From CBDAQA01 sp965198865 (GTDB taxonomy: Bacteria > Planctomycetota > Phycisphaerae > Tepidisphaerales > Tepidisphaeraceae), in the NCBI GenBank assembly GCA_965198865.1, contig CBDAQA010000032.1, forward strand, positions 62,001 through 126,000: a stretch of DNA of 64,000 nt, read 5' to 3'. The position numbers and the translations under genes are program-made. Positions 54,175-62,627 of the stretch are shown piece after piece (the stretch's first letter is position 1; every line of letters starts with the position of its first letter). A model generated the notes under the pieces. That model was not told where the DNA came from. It did not search any database and saw only the letters and a list, made by a program, of their open reading frames with translations.

Positions 54175-54930
54175 TCAGGCGCGCATCGTGTGCATCGGCC
54201 CGACGGGCACCTTGGCCGCGTCGGTGACGATCAGGTCCAGCTGGTCCCACGCCAGCAGCAGGGCCGGTGCCCGCACGCCCGACTTCCCGCCGTCGATGCA
54301 GACGGCGTGTCGGTCGGACTGCCTCACCACCGCCTGCTGCAGCGCGACCACGTCCTCGGTCGAGTTCCAGATCCCCTCGGCGTCGAACCCCTCGGCCCCC
54401 AGCAGGGCCACGTCGAACTGGTAGAACGCCGCCGCCCGGCACGCCAGCTCGCCCAACAGCACCGACTGGATCGGCAGCAGGTGGCCGCCCAGCAGGTCGA
54501 CGTCGATCCCCTTGATCCCCGCCAGCCGGTCGGCGACGGCCAGGCTATTGGTGACGACGTGTACGTCCATCGGCCGGCGGCGCAGCCGCTCGGCCACGGT
54601 CGACACGGTCGTGCCGGCGTCCAGGAACACGGTCATGCCCGGCTTGATCAGCGACGCGGCCGCCACGGCGATCTTCGCCTTGGCGCGGGGCGACACCTTT
54701 AACCGGTCGGCGAACGGCGTGAACCGCCGGTCGTAGTCGGCCATCGCGCCGCCGAACGTGCGGACGATTGCCTTCTGCTCGGTCAGCGCCACCAGGTCGC
54801 GCCGGGCGGTCGCCTCGCTGATGCCGAACTTCCGGCACAGCTCGCCCACCGGCAGGTACGACCGCTCCCGGAGCAGGGCCGTCATCGCCCGCCGCCGGTC
54901 GTCGATGTCGCGCTGGGCCACCCGTGGCAT
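54175..54930 (-). CDS. DeoR-family regulator of the rhamnose locus
   Basis: A 251-residue regulator. Residues about 15-60 are the DeoR helix-turn-helix (RERSYLPVGELCRKFGISEA, TARRDLVALTEQKAIVRTF, GGA). The C-terminal sugar-phosphate-sensing domain has KIAVAAASLIKPGMTVFLDA, GTTVSTVAERL and VTNSLAVADRLAG, with LLGGHLLP and DRHAVCIDGGKSGVRA. It is the first gene of the minus-strand pair with the aldolase, in the same place as the DeoR-type RhaR of rhizobial rhamnose clusters. A rhamnose pathway phosphate is the likely effector, inferred from the family. Confidence 0.9.
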   Translation of the reverse strand: MPRVAQRDIDDRRRAMTALLRERSYLPVGELCRKFGISEATARRDLVALTEQKAIVRTFGGAMADYDRRFTPFADRLKVSPRAKAKIAVAAASLIKPGMTVFLDAGTTVSTVAERLRRRPMDVHVVTNSLAVADRLAGIKGIDVDLLGGHLLPIQSVLLGELACRAAAFYQFDVALLGAEGFDAEGIWNSTEDVVALQQAVVRQSDRHAVCIDGGKSGVRAPALLLAWDQLDLIVTDAAKVPVGPMHTMRA

Positions 54931-54942
54931 GCGAGGAAGGGT

Positions 54943-54979
54943 ACAACTTTATATGATCGAAGTCAATCAAAAAGGTTGT
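54943..54979. promoter_or_regulatory. Inverted-repeat operator candidate between deoR and fbp
   Basis: ACAACTTT (54943-54950) and AAAGGTTGT (54971-54979) form an imperfect inverted repeat around an AT-rich core containing TATATGATCG, within 20 bp of the DeoR gene start. The position in the 129-bp divergent gap suits binding by the DeoR regulator and control of both directions. Confidence 0.45.
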
Positions 54980-55059
54980 ATGTGGGTCGGGCGTGTGGTA
55001 CGGTGCGTTGAACGGCGGGGGCCGCCGCACGTCCGTCACGACGCCGAGGGTTGCCCGCC

Positions 55060-57015
55060 ATGCCGCACGGAGACACCGACCTCGCCGCCCTCTGGCCGCT
55101 CGCCGCCCAGTTCCCCGACGTCGACGCCGCCCTGGCCGAGCTGGCCCGCACGTCGGCGGTCCTCACGCTGCCGCGCGGCGCGGTCCACGTGATCAGCGAC
55201 GTCCACGGCGAGGACGTCAAGCTCCGCCACGTCATCAACAACGCCAGCGGCGCGTTGCGGCCGCTGATCGAACGCCTGCTCGGCGACAGGCTGGCGGGCG
55301 ACGACCTGAAGCAGTTCCTCGCGCTCAGCTTCTACCCCGCCGAGGTGGTCGAGCGGCTGCAGCGGACCCTAACCGACCCCGACGAGCAGCGCGCCTACGC
55401 GATCAAGACGCTGCGTCTTCAGTTCGTGCTGGTGCGGGAGCTCACCGCCCGCTACAGCCACAAGCGATCGATGCGCGACTTCCCCGCCGCCTGGCGGCCG
55501 CTGCTGGAGGAGATGCTGCACGAGCCGGCCACCGATGCGCGGCGCGACTCGTTCTTCGCCACCGTGGTGGACGAGTTGGTCAAGCGCGGCAAGGCGCTGC
55601 ACGTCGTCCACCTGGTCGGCCGGCTGATCCGCAACCTGGCGATCGACGAGCTGATCATCGCCGGTGACTGCTGGGACCGCGGCCCCCGCGGCGACCGGGT
55701 GGTCGACTACCTGCGGCAACAGCCGTCGGTCAGCTTCGTCTGGGGGAACCACGATGCGTCGTGGATCGGCGCGGCGCTGGGGAACGAGGCGCTGATCTGC
55801 ACCGTGCTGAGGATCTCGCTGCGCTACCGGCGCATCGGCCAGCTGGACGAGGGGTACAGCATCCCGCTGACGCCGCTGGAGCACCTGGCCCGCGTCGCCT
55901 ACGGCGACGACCCCGCCACGCACTTCATGCCCAAGGCGACGGGCATGCGCGAGATGGTCCTGGTCGCCCGCATGCAGAAGGCGATGGCCGTCATGCAGTT
56001 CAAGCTGGAGGGTCAGGCGATCGCCCGCAACCCGCAGTGGGGGCTCGACCACCGCCGGCTGCTGCACCGCATCGATCACGCCAAGGGCACCATCGAGATC
56101 GACGGCGCCACCTACAGCCTGCGCGACACGCACCTGCCCACGGTCGACCCGGCCAACCCGTACGAGCTGTCCGCCGACGAACGGCAGTGCATGGACCGGC
56201 TGCGGAACTCGTTCCTCCATAGCCAGAAGCTGGGCGAGCACGTGCGGTACCTGATCGGCAACGGGGCGATGTCGCTGGTCCGCGACGAGCACCTGATCTT
56301 CCACGGCTGCGTGCCGTGCGACGCCCGGGGGAACTTCCTGCCGATGCCGCTGTGCCACGGCCGCGAGGCGGCGGGGCGCAAGCTGTTCGACGAGATCCAG
56401 CAGGTGATGCTGCGGGTGGTCGAGACGCGCAGCCAGGGCGAGCTGGACCTGCTGTGGTACCTGTGGAGCGGGCCGCGCTCGCCGCTGTTCGGCAAGGACC
56501 GGATCGCCACGCTGGAGCGGGACCTCATCGTCGACGGGAAGCCGCACCACGAGGAGAAGGACCCGTACTTCAAGCTGATCCACGAGAAGTGGTTCTGCGA
56601 GAAGGTGCTGGCCGAGTTCGGCGTCGACCCGGTGAACGGGCTGATCGTGAACGGGCACGTCCCGGTGAAGGTGGAGGCGGGCGAGAGCCCGGTGAAGCGC
56701 AGCGGGAAGGCGATCACGATCGACGGCGCGTTCAGCGAGGCGTACGGCGACCACGGCTTCACGCTGGTGCTCGAGGCCGACCGCACGCTGCTGGCGCAGC
56801 ACTCCCACTTCGAGTCGGTCGAGTCGGCCATCCGCGACGGCACGGACATCGTCCCGCAGGTGCAGACGATCCGCACCTGGGACCGCCCCCGCACCGTGGC
56901 CGACGCCGGCCGCGGTCGCATCCTCAAGGCCAAGGCGGCGCAGCTGGAGCAGCTGGTCGAGGCCTACCGCCGAGGCGAGGTGCGCTTCCACAGCGGCGGG
57001 GCGGCGTTCCGGTGA
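55060..57015 (+). CDS. fbp: Fructose-1,6-bisphosphatase class III
   Basis: A 651-residue metallophosphatase of the Firmicutes-type class III, dephosphorylating fructose-1,6-bisphosphate in gluconeogenesis. Metal and phosphate motifs are visible: VHVISDVHGEDVKLRHVINN (about residue 45), IAGDCWDRGPRGDRVVDYL (about residue 201) and FVWGNHDASWIGAALGNEA (about residue 227); LIVNGHVPVKVEAGESPVK carries the C-terminal metal-binding His. Family length is about 640-670 aa. ATG 55060 (GAGGG upstream) is used rather than the TTG at 55051. It shares the divergent promoter with the rhamnose regulator, linking DHAP from rhamnose breakdown to hexose synthesis. Confidence 0.92.
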   Translation: MPHGDTDLAALWPLAAQFPDVDAALAELARTSAVLTLPRGAVHVISDVHGEDVKLRHVINNASGALRPLIERLLGDRLAGDDLKQFLALSFYPAEVVERLQRTLTDPDEQRAYAIKTLRLQFVLVRELTARYSHKRSMRDFPAAWRPLLEEMLHEPATDARRDSFFATVVDELVKRGKALHVVHLVGRLIRNLAIDELIIAGDCWDRGPRGDRVVDYLRQQPSVSFVWGNHDASWIGAALGNEALICTVLRISLRYRRIGQLDEGYSIPLTPLEHLARVAYGDDPATHFMPKATGMREMVLVARMQKAMAVMQFKLEGQAIARNPQWGLDHRRLLHRIDHAKGTIEIDGATYSLRDTHLPTVDPANPYELSADERQCMDRLRNSFLHSQKLGEHVRYLIGNGAMSLVRDEHLIFHGCVPCDARGNFLPMPLCHGREAAGRKLFDEIQQVMLRVVETRSQGELDLLWYLWSGPRSPLFGKDRIATLERDLIVDGKPHHEEKDPYFKLIHEKWFCEKVLAEFGVDPVNGLIVNGHVPVKVEAGESPVKRSGKAITIDGAFSEAYGDHGFTLVLEADRTLLAQHSHFESVESAIRDGTDIVPQVQTIRTWDRPRTVADAGRGRILKAKAAQLEQLVEAYRRGEVRFHSGGAAFR

Positions 57016-57096
57016 TGACCCCACAGCGCCGGGCCGTGTCGGCCCGGTCCGGGGCGACACGCCCCGGCTCTGTTCCAATCCGAGAGAGCTTGAACC

Positions 57097-58365
57097 ATGC
57101 CCACCATCCAATCGATCGAGCGTTCCTACGAGCTGGCCAAGGAGCGGTTCGCCGAGCTCGGCGTGGACACCGATGCGGCCGTGAAGCGTTTGCTCACCAT
57201 CCCGGTCTCGCTGCACTGCTGGCAGGGCGACGACGTCGGCGGGTTCGAGAGCGCCGGCGGCAGCCTCGGCGGCGGCTTGGCCGTCACCGGCAACTACCCC
57301 GGCAAGGCGCGCTCGGCCGACGAGCTGCGCGGCGACCTCGACTTCGCCTACTCGCTGCTGCCCGGCAAGCACCGCCTGAACCTCCACGCGATCTACGGCG
57401 AGTTCGGCGGCAAGCAGGTCGACCGCGACGCCATCGCCCCCGAGCACTTCGCCGGCTGGCTGGCGTGGGCCAAGCAGAACGGCCTGGGGCTCGACTTCAA
57501 CCCGTCGTTCTTCTCGCACCCCAAGGCGGCCGACGGGTTCACGCTGACCCACCGCGACGCCGGCATCCGGCAGTTCTGGATCGACCACGGCATCGCCAGC
57601 CGGAAGATCGGCGCGAGCTTCGGGCGGGCGCTGGGCACGCCCACCGTCACCAACGTGTGGATCCCCGACGGCATGAAGGACACGCCCGCCGACCGCAAGG
57701 GGCCGCGCGAGCAGCTCATCAAGAGCCTGGACGCCGTCTTCGCCGAGCCGATCGACCCGAAGTTCAACCTCGACGCGATCGAGGGGAAGCTGTTCGGCAT
57801 CGGCGCCGAGAGCTACACGGTCGGCAGCCACGAGTTCTACCTGGCCTACGCGCTCAAGCACGGCAAGCTGCTCTGCCTGGACGCCGGCCACTACCACCCG
57901 ACGGAGCAGCTGGGCGACAAGCTGTCGTCGGTGCTCTGCTTCCTGCCCGAGGTGCTGCTGCACGTGAGCCGGGGCGTGCGGTGGGACAGCGACCACGTCG
58001 TCACGCTGGGCGACGACCTGCTCCAGACCGCCCGCGAGGTCGTCGCCAACGGCTACGAGTCGCGCGTCCACGTCGGCCTCGACTTCTTCGACGCCAGCAT
58101 CAACCGCGTCGCCGCCTGGGTGGTCGGCACGCGCAACATGCTCCGGGCGTTGCTGGTCGGCCTGCTGGAGCCGACGGCGATGCTGCAGAAGTTCGAGGCC
58201 GACCGCGACTACACCAGCCGGCTGGCGATGCAGGAGGAGGCCAAGCTGCTGCCGTACGGCGCGGTGTGGGACTATCACTGCCTGAAGCAGAACGTCCCCG
58301 TCGGCGAGGCGTGGCTCACGCAGCTCAAGGGGTACGAGAAGGACGTGCTGGGCAAGCGCGGGTGA
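57097..58365 (+). CDS. rhaA: L-rhamnose isomerase
   Basis: A 422-residue TIM-barrel isomerase converting L-rhamnose to L-rhamnulose. PVSLHCWQGDDVGGFESAGG is the hallmark N-terminal segment; further landmarks are HRLNLHAIYGEFGGKQVDRD, LDFNPSFFSHPKAADGFTL, VNVW-like TNVWIPDGMKDTPADRKGPR, LCLDAGHYHPTEQLGDKLSS (metal ligands) and HVGLDFFDASINRVAAWVVG. It lies 81 bp downstream of fbp in the same direction. A rhamnulokinase, the next step, is not in the window. Confidence 0.94.
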   Translation: MPTIQSIERSYELAKERFAELGVDTDAAVKRLLTIPVSLHCWQGDDVGGFESAGGSLGGGLAVTGNYPGKARSADELRGDLDFAYSLLPGKHRLNLHAIYGEFGGKQVDRDAIAPEHFAGWLAWAKQNGLGLDFNPSFFSHPKAADGFTLTHRDAGIRQFWIDHGIASRKIGASFGRALGTPTVTNVWIPDGMKDTPADRKGPREQLIKSLDAVFAEPIDPKFNLDAIEGKLFGIGAESYTVGSHEFYLAYALKHGKLLCLDAGHYHPTEQLGDKLSSVLCFLPEVLLHVSRGVRWDSDHVVTLGDDLLQTAREVVANGYESRVHVGLDFFDASINRVAAWVVGTRNMLRALLVGLLEPTAMLQKFEADRDYTSRLAMQEEAKLLPYGAVWDYHCLKQNVPVGEAWLTQLKGYEKDVLGKRG

Positions 58366-58375
58366 CCCGTTTGCC

Positions 58376-58406
58376 AAGCCGGTCCTGAGGTACTCCGAAC
58401 CGGCTT
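58376..58406 (+). terminator. Hairpin after rhaA
   Basis: AAGCCGGT (58376-58383) and ACCGGCTT (58399-58406) form a perfect 8-bp stem with a 15-nt loop just after the rhaA stop. There is no T-run, so termination is plausible but not certain. Confidence 0.45.
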
Positions 58407-58474
58407 CACCGGGGGGTGCTTCCGCATCGTGCAGGGTGGTTTCGCCTTCCTGCCATCGCGGTACAATTCGCCGC

Positions 58475-59992
58475 GTGGCCGACCCCGTCCTTCGCACCGA
58501 TGCCGTCGTCAAACAGTTCGGGCCCGTCGTCGCGCTGGGTGGCGTGTCGCTGGACCTGCTGCCCGGCGAGGTCCACGCCCTGATCGGCGAGAACGGGGCG
58601 GGCAAGTCGACGCTGATGAAGATCCTCTCCGGCGTCGAGCGGCCGGACGGCGGCCAACTGTTTGTTCGCGGCGAGCCGGTCACGCTGCGGTCGGTCGCCG
58701 ACGCGCAGCGGCTGGGGATCGCGATGATCCACCAGGAGCTGAACCTGATCGACGAGCTGTCGGTCGCCGAGAACATCTTCCTGGGGCGTGAGACGGTCGG
58801 CTGGTCGCGCCTGGTCCGGCCCCGCGCGACCCGTCGTGCCGCCGCCGAGGTGCTGAAGCGCGTGGGTTGCGACGTCCGTCCTGGGGCGCGGGTGGGATCG
58901 CTGTCGCTGGCGCAGAAGCAGCTGGTGGAGATCGCCAAGGCGGTGTCGCTCGAAGCGTCGGTCCTGATCATGGACGAGCCGACGGCGGTGCTGGGCGACC
59001 GGGAAACCGTCGCGCTGTTCGCGCTGATCGAACGGCTCAAGGCATCGGGCGTGGCGATCGTCTACATCTCGCACCGGCTGGGGGAGGTGCTGACGATCGC
59101 CGATCGGGTGACGGTGCTGCGCGACGGGCGGACCGTGGGGACCATGACGCGCGAGCAGGCGATCGCCGCCGGCGAGCACGGGCTGGCGGGGGCGATGGTC
59201 GGCCGGCCGATGGCCAGCCACTTCCCGCCGCGCGACGCGGTGCCCGCCGACGCGGCCGTAGCGCTGGACGTGTTTAACCTGTCGGTGCCGGGGGCGGTGG
59301 AGAACGTCTCGTTCTCCGTCAAGCACGGCGAGGTGCTGGGCTTCGCGGGGCTGGTCGGCGCCGGTCGCACCGAGATGGCCGAGGCGATCTGCGGGCTGCG
59401 GAAGAGGTCGGGCGGCGAGGTGGCCCGCGACAGCGAGATCCTGCACGTCCACAACGTGGCCGACGCGATGGCGTCGGGCCTGGCCTACCTCAGCGAGGAC
59501 CGCAAGGCCGCGGGCCTGATCCTGCCGATGAGCATCACCAGCAACACAACGCTGCCCACGATCCGGCAGTATGGTCGGCTGCTGCGCAAGCGGGCCGAGG
59601 CGCGCGTGGCGAGGCGCCGCGTGTCGGACCTGGCGATCAAAGTCCGCAGCGTGCGGAGCCCCGTGTCGAGCCTGAGCGGCGGGAACCAGCAGAAGGTCGC
59701 GCTCGCCAAGTGGCTCGAGGCGAAGCCGAAGGTTCTCATCATCGACGAGCCGACGCGCGGCGTGGACGTGGGGGCCAAGGAGCAGATCTACCAGGTCATC
59801 CAGAGTTTGACACGCCACGGGATGGCTTGCATCCTCATCAGCTCTGAGCTGAACGAGGTGCTGGCGCTGAGCCACCGCGTGGCCGTGATGCGCGGCGGGC
59901 GACTGGTCGCCACGCTCGACGGCGACACGGCGACCGAGACGGCCGTCATGCGGCTGGCGTCCGGCGTGCCCGACCCCCTCCCTCAGGTCTGA
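58475..59992 (+). CDS. Sugar ABC transporter ATP-binding protein (RbsA/RhaT-like, two ATPase domains)
   Basis: A 505-residue tandem ATPase of the carbohydrate uptake transporter-2 family. First domain: Walker A LIGENGAGKSTLMKILSGVE, signature SLSLAQKQLVEIAKAVS, Walker B VLIMDEPTAVLGDRE. Second domain: Walker A degenerate FAGLVGAGRTEMAEAICGL, signature SLSGGNQQKVALAKWL, Walker B VLIIDEPTRGVDVGAKEQ. GTG 58475 gives the normal N-terminus; TACAAT at 58461-58466 sits only 8 bp before it, so the message could be leaderless or the ATG-like start at 58436 used. With the permease and binding protein genes next to it, a monosaccharide importer, probably for rhamnose given the context. Confidence 0.9.
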   Translation: MADPVLRTDAVVKQFGPVVALGGVSLDLLPGEVHALIGENGAGKSTLMKILSGVERPDGGQLFVRGEPVTLRSVADAQRLGIAMIHQELNLIDELSVAENIFLGRETVGWSRLVRPRATRRAAAEVLKRVGCDVRPGARVGSLSLAQKQLVEIAKAVSLEASVLIMDEPTAVLGDRETVALFALIERLKASGVAIVYISHRLGEVLTIADRVTVLRDGRTVGTMTREQAIAAGEHGLAGAMVGRPMASHFPPRDAVPADAAVALDVFNLSVPGAVENVSFSVKHGEVLGFAGLVGAGRTEMAEAICGLRKRSGGEVARDSEILHVHNVADAMASGLAYLSEDRKAAGLILPMSITSNTTLPTIRQYGRLLRKRAEARVARRRVSDLAIKVRSVRSPVSSLSGGNQQKVALAKWLEAKPKVLIIDEPTRGVDVGAKEQIYQVIQSLTRHGMACILISSELNEVLALSHRVAVMRGGRLVATLDGDTATETAVMRLASGVPDPLPQV

Positions 59993-60001
59993 AACACACG
60001 A

Positions 60002-61261
60002 ATGAGCCTCGCGACCGAAACGACCGCCCCGGAAGCGCCGCCGGCCCGCCGGGCGAGGGTCCGCCTGCGATTGCCACCGTGGCTGGGGGCCGTCGTGGTC
60101 ACAGCGGCGCTGGTCGCGCTGGCCGGGTACCAGAACCCCAAGTTCGTCACGGCCGAGAACCTGCTGAACATCGCCGGGCAGCAGGCGACGTGCGGCATCG
60201 TCGCCGTCGGCATGGTGCTGGTCATCACGGCGGGCGGGATCGACCTGTCCGTCGGTTCACTGGTCGCGCTGGCGGGCGGGCTGGGCATCCTCGTCGTGCA
60301 GTTCCTGCTGAACCACGGTTGGTCGGGACTGCTGGCGACGATCGTCGGGGCGATCACCATGTTGGCCGCCGGGCTCTTGGCCGGGATGCTCAACGGCGTG
60401 TTGATCGCCAAGGGGCGGCTGCCGGCGTTCATCGCGACGCTGGCGGCACTGCTGGCGTTCCGGTCGGCGGCGGGGTGGATCGCCAACGGCGGGCAGTACG
60501 TGCCCGACCCCAAGCCGGCGGCGTTCCTGACGGTCAGCCAAGGTTGGCCAATCCCCAACACCGACATCAGCCGGCCGCCGCCCGATCGGCAGGTGGTCGC
60601 CGAGCACGTCGCCGAGGCACCGGTTCCGCAGACGCGGTCGCGCCGCAAGCGCAACGTCGCCGTCGCGCCGACCACCGCCGCGGCCGAGGCATCGACCCCC
60701 GCACCGACCTCGACGCCAACAGCCATGGCCGCGAGCGTCCCGCACGAGCCGCTGCCGCTTCGGCTGCCGTACGAGGTGGTCACCTGGTTCGTCGTGGTGG
60801 TGATCGGCATGGTGGTGCTGAACCGCACGCGGCTGGGGCGTTACGCGATCGCCGTGGGCAGCAACGCGCGGGCGGCGCGCTACTCGGCCGTGCCGGTGGC
60901 GCGGGTGCGCATCTGGGTCTACGCGCTCAGCGGGCTGCTGGCCGGCGTGGCGGCGTTCATGGAGGCGTCGCGGAACGAGGCGACCATCAACAGCGGCAGC
61001 AGCGGCCTGTACCTGGAGCTGTTCGCCATCGCCGCCGCCGTCATCGGCGGCACGCGCATGACCGGCGGCGTCGGCTCCGTGTTCGGATCGGCCGTCGGCG
61101 CGTTCCTGCTGGGCGTGATCCTGAACGTCATCATCAGCCTGCAGACGATCCCGCTCGGGCACCTCGGCACGCTGACGATCAACGAGCAGGCGAAGGGCGT
61201 CGTCACCGGGGCGATCATCGTGCTCGCCGCCCTGGCGCAGCGGGGCGAGGCGCGGGAGTGA
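60002..61261 (+). CDS. Sugar ABC transporter permease (RbsC-like) with internal insertion
   Basis: A 419-residue permease of the branched-chain/ribose type. The N-terminal half has GIVAVGMVLVITAGGIDLSV (the EAA-like core of RbsC), AAGLLAGMLNGVLIAKGRLP and FIATLAALLAFRSAAGWIAN. The C-terminal half has TRLGRYAIAVGSNARAARYS and ELFAIAAAVIGGTRMTGGVG, followed by the last membrane helices. Between them, about residues 182-255, an unusual stretch rich in Pro, Ala, Thr, Arg (SRPPPDRQVVAEHVAEAP then TAAAEASTPAPTSTPTAM) replaces the short loop seen in RbsC (about 320 aa), which explains the extra length. It starts 9 bp after the ATPase gene stop. Confidence 0.88.
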   Translation: MSLATETTAPEAPPARRARVRLRLPPWLGAVVVTAALVALAGYQNPKFVTAENLLNIAGQQATCGIVAVGMVLVITAGGIDLSVGSLVALAGGLGILVVQFLLNHGWSGLLATIVGAITMLAAGLLAGMLNGVLIAKGRLPAFIATLAALLAFRSAAGWIANGGQYVPDPKPAAFLTVSQGWPIPNTDISRPPPDRQVVAEHVAEAPVPQTRSRRKRNVAVAPTTAAAEASTPAPTSTPTAMAASVPHEPLPLRLPYEVVTWFVVVVIGMVVLNRTRLGRYAIAVGSNARAARYSAVPVARVRIWVYALSGLLAGVAAFMEASRNEATINSGSSGLYLELFAIAAAVIGGTRMTGGVGSVFGSAVGAFLLGVILNVIISLQTIPLGHLGTLTINEQAKGVVTGAIIVLAALAQRGEARE

Positions 61262-61281
61262 GGGTTGACTCCATCCGTTAG

Positions 61282-61332
61282 CCCCGGGCTCCGCCCGGAG
61301 TGTTCGGGGCCAACCCGGGCGGAGCCCCGGGG
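61282..61332. repeat. Long GC-rich inverted repeat in the ABC transporter operon
   Basis: Arms 61282-61298 and 61315-61332 are complementary over 17 bp with a single-base bulge and a 16-nt loop. It lies between the permease and binding protein genes, where such hairpins often stabilise upstream mRNA or cause partial termination and set different expression levels of transporter parts. Confidence 0.7.
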
Positions 61333-61365
61333 CGATTGGGTTGAGGAAGACAGCGGAGGAACACC

Positions 61366-62406
61366 ATGAATCGTCGGCAGTTTCTGATCGGGATGTCGGC
61401 CGTCGCGGGGGCCGCTGCGTTCGGCGGGCGCGTGAGAGCCGCGGCGGCGGCGGGCGAGAAGCTGCACGTCGGCGTGCTGATCCCGTCGGCCACGCACGGT
61501 TGGGCGGGGGGCGTGGGGTGGTGCGCCGAGGAGGAGATGAAGGTGTTCGGCGACGCGGTCCAGTGGGAGTTCCAGCGGGCCGGCACCGCCGCCGAGCAGG
61601 CGGGGCAGATCGACGCGCTGGTGCAGAAGGGCGTGGCGTCGCTGGTGATCCTGCCGTTCGACAGCGACACGCCCATGCGGCCGCTGCGCAAGGCGAAGGA
61701 GCAGGGCGTCTACCTCGTGGCCGTCGACCGCGCCCTGCGCGAGCCGATCGCCGACCTGTACATCGCCGGCGACAACAAGGCGTTCGGCAAGACCGCGGCC
61801 GAGTTCATGGTGAAGAGGCTGGGCGGCAAGGGGAACGTCGTCGCGCTGCGCGGCATGCCCGTCGAGATCGACGCCGAGCGCTTCGACACCTTCGCCGCCG
61901 TGCTGAAGCAGAGCCCCGGCATCACGCTGCTGGGCAGCCAGGCGGGCAACTGGAACCGGCAGGACGCGCACACGGTGATGCAGGCGTTCCTCACCAAGTT
62001 CGACCACATCGACGCGGTGTGGGCGGCCGACGACGACATGGCGCTGGGCGTGGAACAGGCGATCCGCGAGGCCGGCCGGACCGGCGAGATGTGGATCCTC
62101 GGCGGCGGTGGGATGAAGGAGACGATCAAGCGCGTGCTGGACAAGGACCCGCAGTACCCCGCCGACGTGACCTACCCGCCCGGCATGATCGCCGCGGGCG
62201 TGGCGCTGGCGGTCGCCGGGGCGGGCGACGGGAACGAGCGCGGGCTGGCCGGGAAGATCCCGGACTACCTGAAGATCGACCCCGCCCAGCTGCAGTCGGC
62301 CGCCCCGCCCGAGGGGAAGCACGAGCAGCGGTCGCTGCGGGTCGACGTGCAGCTGGTCACGCCAGACAACGCGGCTCACTTCTACTTCCCGAAGTCGGTT
62401 TACTGA
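61366..62406 (+). CDS. Periplasmic sugar-binding protein of ABC transporter (RbsB-like)
   Basis: A 346-residue substrate-binding protein of the Peripla_BP_4 type. The N-terminus MNRRQFLIGMSAVAGAAAFG is a twin-arginine-like signal. The body follows the family: KLHVGVLIPSATHGWAGGVG, AEQAGQIDALVQKGVASLVI, LPFDSDTPMRPLRKAKEQGV, VDRALREPIADLYIAGDNKA and VWAADDDMALGVEQAIREAG. Third gene of the ABC set, 104 bp after the permease, with a hairpin between them. Substrate is inferred to be L-rhamnose or a related deoxyhexose from the neighbouring genes. Confidence 0.88.
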   Translation: MNRRQFLIGMSAVAGAAAFGGRVRAAAAAGEKLHVGVLIPSATHGWAGGVGWCAEEEMKVFGDAVQWEFQRAGTAAEQAGQIDALVQKGVASLVILPFDSDTPMRPLRKAKEQGVYLVAVDRALREPIADLYIAGDNKAFGKTAAEFMVKRLGGKGNVVALRGMPVEIDAERFDTFAAVLKQSPGITLLGSQAGNWNRQDAHTVMQAFLTKFDHIDAVWAADDDMALGVEQAIREAGRTGEMWILGGGGMKETIKRVLDKDPQYPADVTYPPGMIAAGVALAVAGAGDGNERGLAGKIPDYLKIDPAQLQSAAPPEGKHEQRSLRVDVQLVTPDNAAHFYFPKSVY

Positions 62407-62430
62407 ACGTTGAACGAAGATGTTGAACCC

Positions 62431-62563
62431 CGAAGACGCGAAGGCGCGAAGGTCGGACGAAGGAAGAACAAACGGCTCAATAACAAGCCGGTCCTGCTGG
62501 CCCTCAGTTTAGACCGATGCTCTTTTTCCGCCTTCGTCCCACCTTCGCGTCTTCGCGTCTTCG
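62431..62563. repeat. Intergenic palindromic element of CGAAGxCGCGAAG type
   Basis: Arms 62431-62463 and 62531-62563 are inverted copies (31 of 33 positions match), built from the short unit CGAAGACG / GCGAAGG, with a 67-nt centre. It fills the gap between the sugar-binding protein and DUF1080 genes. It resembles REP-like palindromes scattered in planctomycete genomes. Confidence 0.75.
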
Positions 62564-62627
62564 CACTTCAAATCTTCCGCCTGGTCGCGGTCAACGTGCC
62601 ACACCGGGGGCGGGTATAAGCCGGATC

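Noticed and set aside
55369..59040. 1223-codon open frame on the minus strand opposite fbp, rhaA and the ABC ATPase
   Set aside because: It runs antisense through three clearly conserved genes and reads as Arg/Pro/Gly/His/Val-rich filler typical of GC-rich shadow frames.
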